36,326 nucleotides of DNA from a virus. A model generated the notes under the pieces. It did no database searches, was not told where the DNA came from, and was given only the letters and a program-made list of their open reading frames with translations. Each line of letters opens with the position of its first letter. Position 1 is the stretch's first letter. A program made the position numbers and the translations under genes. The stretch covers positions 1 to 36,326 of IMG/VR virus record IMGVR_UViG_3300032296_000353; one strand, given 5' to 3'. Below are positions 15,119 to 21,303 of the stretch, piece by piece.

Positions 15119-15146
15119 TAAAGCCACGGAGGAGAGTGGCGAGAGA

Positions 15147-15401
15147 TTAAAAGGGAATATCTTCGTCAGGGTCAGCCGCTACTACAGGCTTATTGACAGG
15201 CTTAGGTGCTGCATCATTCTTAGGACGTACCGATAAGCTAAAGAACTTCTTACCGTCTTTCTTGCTTTCTTTAAGCCATCCTGATAACCAGAAGTCAGTA
15301 CCAGCTACATTAACGCTACCACTATAGTCTGGATGGTTCTCAGAGGTTTTATTCTCATTGCGGTATAAAACGCCTCTATCAGTATTGTCGTATTCAGTCA
15401 T
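15147..15401 (-). CDS. SSB-like ssDNA-binding protein (acidic DEDIPF tail)
   Basis: An 84-residue protein from the ATG at 15401, which has an AGGGAA ribosome site and starts 1 bp after the ERF stop (the ATG at 15434 would overlap ERF). Residues 1-60 are strand-rich: NTDRGVLYRNENKTSENHPD, then GSVNVAGTDFWLSGWLKESK, as in small phage DUF736-like proteins. The C-terminus PDEDIPF matches the acidic tip by which SSB proteins recruit partners. A ssDNA-binding accessory to ERF recombination is likely from both tail and position. The OB-fold assignment is inference. Confidence 0.7.
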   Translation of the reverse strand: MTEYDNTDRGVLYRNENKTSENHPDYSGSVNVAGTDFWLSGWLKESKKDGKKFFSLSVRPKNDAAPKPVNKPVVAADPDEDIPF

Positions 15402-15402
15402 A

Positions 15403-16062
15403 TTATTTCCCTGTTGAAAATTTCTTAATTGCACTACGCTCTTTACTATCTAACCTACTCCAAAATGCTGTCTTTTCGTCTGCTCCAAACTTTTGCAGAT
15501 TAATGTAATCAATTACTCCTTGCATATCATTACGCTGCATAAGCATACGTACATCCATAGCTATGTTTTCGATCAGTTCTTTAGTCTCATCATCCATGCT
15601 ATCGAATACATCTACGGTAATAGGCTTGGCTGACTTAGGTTCGTCTTTCTTGATCGTAGCGTCCACAGCATCGTGCTCTGTAATCTCTAGGGCATTAAGC
15701 ATTAGGTATCTACGCAAATAGGTATGCATTGAACCTAAAGCCTGTATAGGAGGTGCTTTACCTGCTCCTGCTTCTGCTATAGGACTAGAAAAGTAAATCA
15801 CTCCACCAAACTCTGAGTCAACGATACGCAGGGTAGCTTTATCATCAATTATGCTAAAGACTGAACATAGACCTAGATTGTCAAAGATGACGTTAATGCT
15901 AGGCAGGAAGTCTGCCAGTTCAAAGTATTTGAATCCTGCGAATGAGTTAAAGCCTGATTTCTTTAATGGTTGTTCTTGTAGTAATACTCTGGCTTTTTGC
16001 AGCTTGCTATATACAAGCCATTGCTGCTGTTCGTGCTGTTCCTGCAATTGATAGTCATTCAT
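15403..16062 (-). CDS. ERF-family single-strand annealing recombinase
   Basis: A 219-residue protein with the ERF core: QKARVLLQEQPLKKSGFNSF, then GFKYFELADFLPSINVIFDN (about 43-62), and QALGSMHTYLRRYLMLNALE (about 106-125), the family's most conserved block. The C-terminal 70 residues are a helical extension (RLDSKERSAIKKFSTGK). ERF proteins form rings on ssDNA and anneal complementary strands during phage recombination and genome circularisation. It has an AGGAA-type ribosome site before 16062 and is followed directly by the SSB-like gene, forming a recombination pair. Confidence 0.9.
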   Translation of the reverse strand: MNDYQLQEQHEQQQWLVYSKLQKARVLLQEQPLKKSGFNSFAGFKYFELADFLPSINVIFDNLGLCSVFSIIDDKATLRIVDSEFGGVIYFSSPIAEAGAGKAPPIQALGSMHTYLRRYLMLNALEITEHDAVDATIKKDEPKSAKPITVDVFDSMDDETKELIENIAMDVRMLMQRNDMQGVIDYINLQKFGADEKTAFWSRLDSKERSAIKKFSTGK

Positions 16063-16075
16063 AGTAGATTCCTAT

Positions 16076-16246
16076 TTATCTGAATTTTTTATACTGAACA
16101 ATATTGGTAGGTTGTGTTTTCTCAGCAGTTGATATTTTTGTAGCCGTTTTTTGCTCCTTTCTATATTTAGCGAAAGTCTTGCGAATGTCCGTCTTAGCAG
16201 CCGTAACGTAGTCTTTCTTGTAGAGTATGTTTTTTTCATCTGTCAT
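16076..16246 (-). CDS. Small basic protein, unknown
   Basis: From the ATG at 16246 the product has 56 residues, Lys/Thr-rich (KKDYVTAAKTDIRKTFAKYR, then EQKTATKISTAEK). A longer frame begins at 16291, but that N-terminal part is unlike the rest and 16246 gives a more typical start; neither has a strong ribosome site. It ends 13 bp before the ERF gene. Possibly a DNA-binding accessory by charge only. Confidence 0.45.
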   Translation of the reverse strand: MTDEKNILYKKDYVTAAKTDIRKTFAKYRKEQKTATKISTAEKTQPTNIVQYKKFR

Positions 16247-16333
16247 AGTGAGCAAGCCAAAATGTAGAGTAGAAGCATTATTACACCACAAAGTATTGGA
16301 CGTTGTGCAAAATAATCGTTAGTTTTGAGCAAT

Positions 16334-16531
16334 TTATTCATAGTTATCATTTGATTCTAAAATATTAACAAGTTCATGTATTTCTCTAGGAGCTATCAGT
16401 AACGCTTCGTAAGCAATCTCTAGTATTTCTTGCTCCTGAGTAGTCTTAGGTTTCTTGTCTAAGTTCTCAGCCAGTAACCGTAGGGCATAGACAATCTCAG
16501 CTACTTGCCAATTGTGCATGTTAGTTTTCAT
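16334..16531 (-). CDS. Small helical protein, unknown
   Basis: From ATG 16531, 65 residues: TNMHNWQVAEIVYALRLLAE, an EQEILEIAYEALLIAPREIH helix, and an acidic end (ESNDNYE). The frame is open to 16627, but that part overlaps the upstream gene; the 16531 start overlaps it by only 11 bp and has AAAGG upstream. No family recognised. Confidence 0.6.
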   Translation of the reverse strand: MKTNMHNWQVAEIVYALRLLAENLDKKPKTTQEQEILEIAYEALLIAPREIHELVNILESNDNYE

Positions 16532-16718
16532 ATTCAGCCTTTGCGCGGTTTTCTGCTGCTCTAGCTTCTGAGTATGCGTAATCGTTACTAAGCGTATTAA
16601 ACCCTTGATAGTATGTCCACTCACCATCTACTAAGACTTCAACGATAAGGTCGTATGTCTCGGTAAATGGGCTACCTTTAGAAACTGTGCGAACTGTTGC
16701 GGATTTATTTGTATTCAT
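16521..16718 (-). CDS. Small phage protein, unknown
   Basis: A 65-residue protein: SATVRTVSKGSPFTETYDLI, then VEVLVDGEWTYYQGFNTLSN and an Ala-rich helical end (AYSEARAAENRAKAEY). The start has a clear AGGAGA ribosome site within a leader that is nearly identical to that of the gene before it (16736-16906). It looks like a small beta plus helix fold. Function unknown. Confidence 0.6.
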   Translation of the reverse strand: MNTNKSATVRTVSKGSPFTETYDLIVEVLVDGEWTYYQGFNTLSNDYAYSEARAAENRAKAEYEN

Positions 16719-16735
16719 AGTATTCTCCTAGTTGA

Positions 16736-16906
16736 TTAAATGTAATTCCACGGTTTTGCGCCAATTTGTTTTGCTGTTTTTTTTGCGTAAGTTTTTGTTG
16801 CAAATTCTTGTTCTAAAATAATGTTTTCTAATAATGGTTTAATGCCATTTACGATAGTTAATTTCCAGCCGTTTTTTACTTTAGTTAAATGTGCTGTAAG
16901 GTACAT
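16736..16906 (-). CDS. Very small leftward early gene (56 aa)
   Basis: A 56-residue frame reading on the minus strand from ATG 16906 to the TAA at 16736-16738: starts MYLTAHLTKVKNGWKLTIVN and ends KQIGAKPWNYI. It fills the gap upstream of the 16718 gene and is preceded by AGGAGA at the usual spacing. The composition (basic, strand-helix) is protein-like. It is the first gene of the leftward arm, directly at the divergent point. Function unknown; it resembles small phage proteins that copy a short beta hairpin plus helix. Confidence 0.65.
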   Translation of the reverse strand: MYLTAHLTKVKNGWKLTIVNGIKPLLENIILEQEFATKTYAKKTAKQIGAKPWNYI

Positions 16907-16970
16907 TGTATTCTCCTAGTTAATTAATATTGTGTTGCAGCGAAGAAACTATAACCCAGCACAATCTTGG
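16907..16970. promoter_or_regulatory. Divergent control region between the leftward and rightward arms
   Basis: Only 25 bp separate the leftward ATG (16906) from the earliest possible rightward start (GTG 16932); with the ATG at 16971 there are 64 bp. The stretch is AT-rich and contains the palindrome TTAATTAA and the leftward ribosome site (AGGAGA on the minus strand). Promoters for both arms must sit here or inside the first genes, but I cannot assign convincing -35/-10 pairs. Confidence 0.4.
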
Positions 16971-17378
16971 ATGTCAACAACTTTTTTAGATTATTTTATG
17001 TATATCCCAAGAATAGGTAGCCGTAGAGCAGAATTTATTGATATTGTTAATAAATCTGGCGGTATTACGGTTGAAAGAATCGTCAAACAGTACGGAATGT
17101 TAGGGTTTCCAGACGTATTGAATATCACTAGCGAACTGAGAAAATTAGTCAGGTACAAGTGTATTAAGAACATTGGTGATGTATTCTTTCCTATTTATAA
17201 AGATGCTCCGGCTAAGTTTGAGGAAGATAAGAACCTAGTTCCACCTAGAGAACCTGTACCATTTACGCCACTAAAGACATTTCCACCTACCGTTAGTCCA
17301 CGAGGTCAACCAATTGAAAGACGAAGTTTCAAAACCTGCAAGTCAAACGTCCGCTATCAAGGAAAAAACGACCTATAA
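16932..17378 (+). CDS. Winged-helix-like protein, first rightward gene
   Basis: 148 residues from GTG 16932; an ATG at 16971 (residue 14) is an alternative start. Residues about 30-90 (SRRAEFIDIVNKSGGITVER, then DVLNITSELRKLVRYKCIKN, then IGDVFFPIY) read like a helix-helix-wing DNA-binding domain. The C-terminal part is Pro-rich (PPREPVPFTPLKTFPPTVSP). As the first gene of the rightward arm it is a candidate early regulator or replication initiator accessory. No family name can be supported. The next small gene starts inside its 3' end. Confidence 0.6.
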   Translation: MLQRRNYNPAQSWMSTTFLDYFMYIPRIGSRRAEFIDIVNKSGGITVERIVKQYGMLGFPDVLNITSELRKLVRYKCIKNIGDVFFPIYKDAPAKFEEDKNLVPPREPVPFTPLKTFPPTVSPRGQPIERRSFKTCKSNVRYQGKNDL

Positions 17379-17484
17379 CTTCTCTATGCAGAAGTGTCCT
17401 AGTTGCAAGCAGACAAGAAGTGCTATACAGTTCAGGACTTCAGAAATTTGCCGTACTTGCTTGAAAAGGCAAGTTGCAGTATAG
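17314..17484 (+). CDS. Small zinc-ribbon protein (56 aa)
   Basis: A short open frame, +1 to the upstream gene and overlapping its last 65 bp. From TTG 17314 (GAGG at 17302-17305, 8 bp upstream) it encodes 56 residues with a polar N-terminus and two CxxC knuckles, CPSC (28-31) and CRTC (46-49), the spacing of a compact zinc ribbon. An ATG at 17386 would leave 32 residues and still include both knuckles. Similar mini zinc ribbons are common in aquatic phages. A nucleic-acid-binding role is inferred. Confidence 0.55.
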   Translation: MKDEVSKPASQTSAIKEKTTYNFSMQKCPSCKQTRSAIQFRTSEICRTCLKRQVAV

Positions 17485-17584
17485 TCAAGGGGATTGGCTA
17501 GAGTAGCTCTCGAAAAGACGCTTTATCACCGTCCTGCCTGATCCCACCATTTTGTGATAACTACCCGATGATATAGGGGCAAAT
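17485..17584 (+). promoter_or_regulatory. 100-nt structured leader before the replication genes
   Basis: No gene is seen here. Two stems are interleaved: GGGATTG (17490-17496) with TGATCCC (17539-17545), closed by two G-U pairs and followed by ACCA (17546-17549), and TTATCAC (17523-17529) with GTGATAA (17554-17560). Together they would form an H-type pseudoknot or two alternative folds. A short CCC (17564-17566) could also cover the GGGG ribosome site (17576-17579) of the next gene. It is about 60 nt, too short and without a T-loop to be a normal tRNA. A regulatory role is inference. Confidence 0.35.
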
Positions 17585-18247
17585 ATGCATTTCTACCAAT
17601 TCAACATTGGTGACTACGCTAGTCACACACGCCATTTAAATCCAATAGAAGATATTGCTTATCGTAGATTGTTAGATATTTATTATCTACATGAACGTCC
17701 GTTGAGCGACTGTCCATCAACCGTTGCACGACAGATCAACATGCGTGAATATGAGACCGAGGTTAATGACGTTCTTAGTGAGTTTTTTCAGCTTACTGAT
17801 GGAGGATGGGTTAATCCTAGAGCAGATAAAGAAATCGCTAAGTATCAACAATTTATAGATGCTGGTAAACGTGGGGCTGCTATAAGGTGGGGTAAGGCAG
17901 AGCATAAGCCAGACTATTCAGAGGCTAATGGGGAGGCTATTACCCCCCCTAATGCCACCCCAATGCTAAACAATAAACATAAAACAATAAACAATAAACA
18001 TAATATAGATCGTCCTGAGGACGTATCACAATCTGTATGGGATGATTTCCTTTTACATCGTAAAGCTAAAAAAGCCACCGTTACAGAAACAGTATTATCG
18101 TCAATCCGTAGAGAAGCAACTAAAGCTAAGTGGACTATGGAAGATGCTTTAAAGGAAACTTGCGCTAGGAATTGGCAAAGTTTTAAAGCTGAATGGGTTA
18201 TTAAAGAAGTTCAATCAAAGCCACAAGCATTAGTGGGGTGGAAATGA
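17585..18247 (+). CDS. DUF1376-family replication protein
   Basis: A 220-residue protein whose N-terminus is the DUF1376 signature (FYQFNIGDYASHTRHLNPIE, then DIAYRRLLDIYYLHERPLSD). This domain is found in phage and prophage (YdaU-like) proteins encoded before helicase loaders or helicases and is thought to act as a replisome organiser. After an Asn/Lys-rich linker (about 125-140) a C-terminal helical domain follows (SVWDDFLLHRKAKKATVTET ... WKSFKAEW-like). It starts after GGGG in the structured leader and its stop overlaps the next start (ATGA, 18244-18247). Confidence 0.82.
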   Translation: MHFYQFNIGDYASHTRHLNPIEDIAYRRLLDIYYLHERPLSDCPSTVARQINMREYETEVNDVLSEFFQLTDGGWVNPRADKEIAKYQQFIDAGKRGAAIRWGKAEHKPDYSEANGEAITPPNATPMLNNKHKTINNKHNIDRPEDVSQSVWDDFLLHRKAKKATVTETVLSSIRREATKAKWTMEDALKETCARNWQSFKAEWVIKEVQSKPQALVGWK

Positions 18248-18648
18248 TAGAGAACATACTCAGCCGCCTAGAGAAGGTTAAAGGTCGTAACGGGGCTTAT
18301 ACGGCTTGCTGCCCTGCTCATACGGATAAAAGTCCATCCTTAGCGATAAGAGAATTAGATGATGGTCGTATCCTAATGAAATGCTTTGCAGACTGTAGCG
18401 TCCAAGACATCATGGGTTCTATCGGAATGGAGATAGGCGATTTATTCCCTGACACAAATAAAGACTTGCCTCCGGTCAAGAGAAAGTATTATGCTACAGA
18501 CTTGCTCAGAGTTATCGAATTTGAGGCATGGGTAGTAAGCGTAGCAGCTTACTCAATGAGCACAGGTAAGCAATTATCTGATACCGATAGAGACAGAATG
18601 AAAGTAGCACAGGCTAGGATAATGGAGGCAGTTAAATATGTCGGATAA
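18244..18648 (+). CDS. Primase zinc-binding domain protein (no catalytic domain)
   Basis: From ATG 18244, 134 residues. The N-terminal half is a CHC2-type primase zinc domain: CPAHTDKSPSLAI (C23, H26) and MKCFADCSVQDIM (C47, C51), giving a C-x2-H-x20-C-x3-C site. In DnaG and T7 gp4 this domain is joined to a TOPRIM or RNA-polymerase domain; none is present here or next door. The C-terminal part (TDLLRVIEFEAWVVSVAAYS) is helical. It may recognise priming sites and use the host primase, or be a helicase co-factor. It overlaps the helicase gene by 11 bp. Confidence 0.8.
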   Translation: MIENILSRLEKVKGRNGAYTACCPAHTDKSPSLAIRELDDGRILMKCFADCSVQDIMGSIGMEIGDLFPDTNKDLPPVKRKYYATDLLRVIEFEAWVVSVAAYSMSTGKQLSDTDRDRMKVAQARIMEAVKYVG

Positions 18649-19639
18649 TATTTTTGCAATAGCGGAACGACTTTTTGAAGATCGTCAGATAATAAAGTCT
18701 GAGAGTATTGATTTTGATAAGTATTATAAAAATACAGATTTATCGGCTAATGTTAAATCAGCAACTAACTGGCTAGACGAGATTTACCAGAATTACGTTG
18801 ATCCTGAAAAGACTGATGATGCTGTTATGCCGTGGTCTAAGACGCATCAGGACGTTAAATTCAGGCTAGGTGAGGTGACAGTATATGCAGGTAGTAACGG
18901 AGGCGGTAAGAGCCTTGTAACGGGTCAGATAGCGTTAGGTTTGATAAAGCAGAACCTAAAGGTATGCATTGCCTCATACGAAATGAAACCTGTAACTACT
19001 ATTGTCAGGATGTTAAGGCAGTTCGCAGGTGAGAATATTAATATTCCGCTAACGCATGACAAGGAGGGATACATTCGGGCTTTATTGGGTCGATTTACGG
19101 GTTTCATTGACGAGAATCTATTTCTTTACGATCAGCAGGGTTCTACAACTCCACAGAAAACAATAGCAATGGCTAGGTACTGTGCTGTTGAGCTAGGTAT
19201 CAAACATATCTTTATCGACTCATTAATGAAGTGTGTAGTGGCTGAGGACTCATTAAACGAGCAGAAGTCATTTGTTGACGAGCTTTGTGCATTGGCTAGA
19301 GACCATCACGTACACATTCATTTAGTTCACCATATCCGTAAGTTGCAGTCAGAGGAAATCCAGCCGGGTAAAACCGATTTAAAAGGTTCTGGAAGCATTG
19401 CAGATCAGGTGGATAACGTGTTCTTAGTCTGGCGTAATAAAAAGAAGGAAAACGCTCGTAGGAACAATGAGGACTATGACGAGAAGCAGCCAGATATGTT
19501 TCTAATGTGCCAGAAACAGCGTAACGGTGAGGCTGAGGAGTTCTATGGGATGTACTTTGAGCACAATTCGCAACAGTTTATTGAGACGTTAGGCGGTCAG
19601 CCGATTGACTTTGATAACCGTGGAGCATTTCGTGCCTGA
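18638..19639 (+). CDS. DnaB/RecA-like replicative helicase
   Basis: A 333-residue RecA-fold ATPase. Walker A is GSNGGGKS (85-92), Walker B is HIFIDS (190-195), then IHLVHHIRK (227-235) as the motif H3-like segment, and DLKGSGSIADQVDN (about 247-260) as in DnaB/T7 gp4 helicases. QKQRNGE near residue 291 could supply the arginine finger. There is no N-terminal primase or zinc domain, which the previous gene seems to provide separately. It would unwind the replication fork 5'-3' as a hexamer. Start at ATG 18638, overlapping the upstream gene. Confidence 0.87.
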   Translation: MSDNIFAIAERLFEDRQIIKSESIDFDKYYKNTDLSANVKSATNWLDEIYQNYVDPEKTDDAVMPWSKTHQDVKFRLGEVTVYAGSNGGGKSLVTGQIALGLIKQNLKVCIASYEMKPVTTIVRMLRQFAGENINIPLTHDKEGYIRALLGRFTGFIDENLFLYDQQGSTTPQKTIAMARYCAVELGIKHIFIDSLMKCVVAEDSLNEQKSFVDELCALARDHHVHIHLVHHIRKLQSEEIQPGKTDLKGSGSIADQVDNVFLVWRNKKKENARRNNEDYDEKQPDMFLMCQKQRNGEAEEFYGMYFEHNSQQFIETLGGQPIDFDNRGAFRA

Positions 19640-19844
19640 TAATTCAGAAGGACACAGACACCGTTGCGAAGTAAGGCAGGTATTGAAATGGCGTACTCAA
19701 GATAGAAACAAAGCCATCGAATATCTGTCTATTGTCCGCAATAAGCGCGGAGATAGAACGGCTCAGTTGCTAGAGAAAGATTGTAAGGAACAATGGCAGT
19801 TAGGCTCAAGAGGAGATGAAGGCGTATGGTTTTCAAAAGGGTAG
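19605..19844 (+). CDS. Small basic protein, unknown
   Basis: A 79-residue frame. TTG at 19605 has AGGCGG 8 bp upstream and overlaps the helicase end; GTG at 19620 and 19629 are alternatives. The body is charged: NSEGHRHRCEVRQVLKWRTQ, then SIVRNKRGDRTAQLLEKDCK, and a C-terminal GSRGDEGVWFSKG. It could bind nucleic acid, but no domain is recognised. It is followed by the nuclease gene, which overlaps it by 19 bp. Confidence 0.55.
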   Translation: MTLITVEHFVPDNSEGHRHRCEVRQVLKWRTQDRNKAIEYLSIVRNKRGDRTAQLLEKDCKEQWQLGSRGDEGVWFSKG

Positions 19845-20125
19845 ATACTAACCAGACTCAGATCGTTAAGGCTTTACGTGATATGGGTTGTACTGTTGAG
19901 CATTTACACGCAGTAGGTAAGGGTTGTCCTGATATTGTGGTTGGATTTAAGGCTAGAAATTTCCTACTGGAAATCAAGGCTGATGATAAGAAGGTACTTA
20001 CTCCAGATCAGGTCAATTGGCATCGACTCTGGAAGGGTCAAGTAAATGTAGTTACAAGCGTAGATGATGCTAAAAACTTAATATGGAAACTATCAGATGA
20101 ATATCGATCCGAACGAAGCAATTAA
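19826..20125 (+). CDS. VRR-NUC-like PD-(D/E)xK nuclease
   Basis: A 99-residue protein with the compact nuclease core: GCPDIVVG (D36), LLEIK (E49 and K51) and then LTPDQVNWHRLWKGQVNVV, the pattern of phage VRR-NUC or Holliday-junction-resolvase-like nucleases. The first 30 residues are a helix (VDTNQTQIVKALRDMGC). Such enzymes cut branched or flapped DNA during recombination or replication. The match is by motif alone. It is overlapped by the next gene by 29 bp. Confidence 0.8.
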   Translation: MVFKRVDTNQTQIVKALRDMGCTVEHLHAVGKGCPDIVVGFKARNFLLEIKADDKKVLTPDQVNWHRLWKGQVNVVTSVDDAKNLIWKLSDEYRSERSN

Positions 20126-20423
20126 CTTTATGATTAAGAACTCCGAGGCTTATGCACTAGCTAAGGCTCAGGTAGTTTACTTAACGGAATACCGTAAGAC
20201 AGTTAAATCTCAAGGTATTTTGCGTAGTTTAAAGAATACGGTAGTTGAAAAAGAAGCTGATGCTTATACTACGATTGAGTATAAAGAGTGCGTAGAAGGG
20301 CTTAAAGAAGCTGTTGCAGAGGCAGAGAGATTACGTTGGATGCTGGTCGCTGCTCAGGCTCGTGTTGATTGCTGGAGGTCGATGGAAGCGTCGAATCGTG
20401 CTGTGGAAAGAGCGACTTTGTGA
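20097..20423 (+). CDS. Helical phage protein, unknown
   Basis: A 108-residue protein: YALAKAQVVYLTEYRKTVKS, then YTTIEYKECVEGLKEAVAEA and RLRWMLVAAQARVDCWRSME. This is one long pair of helices, common in phages close to Ref-like or Holliday-junction nucleases. Its 3' end overlaps an antisense gene (20302-20601) by 122 bp. Confidence 0.7.
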   Translation: MNIDPNEAINFMIKNSEAYALAKAQVVYLTEYRKTVKSQGILRSLKNTVVEKEADAYTTIEYKECVEGLKEAVAEAERLRWMLVAAQARVDCWRSMEASNRAVERATL

Positions 20424-20601
20424 ACGGATCAAATGTCTCCTCGTCGTATAGTAGCCATTCGTCTGCATCTTCATCAAAGTACATCCAGACACAGGATTCG
20501 TTATCGTATTTCCAGACAACTCCGTCATCATCCATTTGCATGAGTTCGACTTCTTCAGCTTCAAACCAGAAATCTTGACCATCGATAGATATGCCGTACA
20601 T
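20302..20601 (-). CDS. Lone antisense acidic protein (Trp/Tyr-Asp repeats)
   Basis: A 99-residue protein on the minus strand within the rightward arm. It has a strong ribosome site (GGGAGG, 5 nt before the ATG). The N-terminal 65 residues are very acidic, with repeats of a hydrophobic/aromatic and Asp/Glu pattern: GQDFWFEAEEVELMQMDDDG, then VVWKYDNESCVWMYFDEDAD. The C-terminal part is Pro/Gln/Ser-rich. Such DNA-mimic-like charge could suit an inhibitor of a DNA-binding protein, but this is inference. It overlaps the 20097-20423 gene by 122 bp. The + frames over 20369-20578 look like its shadow. Confidence 0.55.
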   Translation of the reverse strand: MYGISIDGQDFWFEAEEVELMQMDDDGVVWKYDNESCVWMYFDEDADEWLLYDEETFDPFTKSLFPQHDSTLPSTSSNQHEPEQRPASNVISLPLQQLL

Positions 20602-20668
20602 AGCAGCCTCCCAGTTGGAGAAATAGTAGCAAACCTAAATGAAATTTACGTTAATAAAGGTTAAAAAT

Positions 20669-20863
20669 ATGGATAAAGTTTATTGCGATAATTGCAACTG
20701 GATTGGTGAACGTGACGATGTTCTAAGAGTACGTTGTGGATATGTATTTGATGATGCCGTAGATGTATGTCCTGAGTGCAATCATCCTGAGACAATATCA
20801 TCAGTTAAATCGTTATGGAGAAAGCGTCAAATTGACGAAAAACGAGAAGAAATACCTGTCTAA
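20669..20863 (+). CDS. Small zinc-ribbon protein
   Basis: From ATG 20669, 64 residues with two CxxC pairs plus one more Cys: CDNC (6-9), C23 and CPEC (34-37). The remainder is charged (SVKSLWRKRQIDEKREEIPV). An ATG at 20639 in the same frame is possible, but 20669 has a better ribosome site (AAAGG). Typical of small phage zinc fingers; a regulatory or nuclease-helper role is possible. Its end overlaps the next gene by 32 bp from the TTG 20832 start. Confidence 0.65.
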   Translation: MDKVYCDNCNWIGERDDVLRVRCGYVFDDAVDVCPECNHPETISSVKSLWRKRQIDEKREEIPV

Positions 20864-21134
20864 AGTTGCTGATTTAGGTTGTATAATTTGCTATAGGCTA
20901 GGGTATGCAGGGACTCCTGCTGAGATTCACCATGTCAGAGGTTTAGGCTTGGGAATGGGAGTTAGGAGTTCGCATTACGATACGTTACCGCTTTGTCCTA
21001 CGCATCATCGTGGGAACTCCGGCTATCACGGAATGGGACGTAAAGCCTTTGAGCGTCAGTACGAAACGACTGAGCATGAGTTACTTAAACAAGTTAGGGA
21101 AATGCTAAATGATGAAGAAATCGAAAGCCGATAA
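20832..21134 (+). CDS. Ref-like RecA-dependent nuclease (HNH)
   Basis: The core AEIHHVRGLGLGMGVRSSHY followed by LPLCPTHHRGNSGYHGMGRK is the His/Cys pattern of Ref-type HNH nucleases, with CIICYRLG earlier for the zinc site. The C-terminal ETTEHELLKQVREMLNDEE is helical. The best start is TTG 20832 (about 100 residues, KNEKKYLSKVADLGC); the frame is open to 20763. Phage P1 Ref cuts DNA at RecA-bound displaced strands. Its company here (ERF, SSB-like, VRR-NUC) fits a recombination function. Confidence 0.75.
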   Translation: MTKNEKKYLSKVADLGCIICYRLGYAGTPAEIHHVRGLGLGMGVRSSHYDTLPLCPTHHRGNSGYHGMGRKAFERQYETTEHELLKQVREMLNDEEIESR

Positions 21135-21303
21135 AAAGATGAGTAAAGTCTATAACGAGTTTAAGGCTGGCACTCTGCATAGTGGTAAAGGTGGTCCAGT
21201 AGTTACGTCTAAGAAACAAGCGACCGCAATTATGTTGAGTGAAGCTGGCAAGTCATTACCTAAGCGTGGTCAACGTACAGCAAAGAACAAGGCTAAGAAA
21301 TGA
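21109..21303 (+). CDS. Small Lys-rich protein (DUF6496-like)
   Basis: A 64-residue basic protein: SKADKKMSKVYNEFKAGTLH, then SGKGGPVVTSKKQATAIMLS, EAGKSLPKR. The layout MSKVYNEFKAG-L-SG-GGPVVTSKKQA-AI-LSEA-K resembles the small DUF6496-type proteins. These are widespread in aquatic phages and bacteria with no known function. It begins inside the Ref-like gene and its TGA stop overlaps the next ATG. Confidence 0.7.
   Translation: MMKKSKADKKMSKVYNEFKAGTLHSGKGGPVVTSKKQATAIMLSEAGKSLPKRGQRTAKNKAKK

Noticed and set aside
15402-15434. Start of the SSB-like gene at 15434
   Set aside because: It would overlap the ERF gene and adds an unlike peptide; ATG 15401 has a good ribosome site and fits the 1-bp gap.
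17485-17584. tRNA-like element ending in ACCA
   Set aside because: The 7-bp acceptor-like stem fits, but the element spans only about 60 nt and has no T-loop, so it cannot be a normal tRNA. It is kept only as a possible leader structure.
20369-20578. Rightward frame over the antisense gene
   Set aside because: It is Ser-rich low-complexity, has no ribosome site, and mirrors the antisense gene, which has a strong one.
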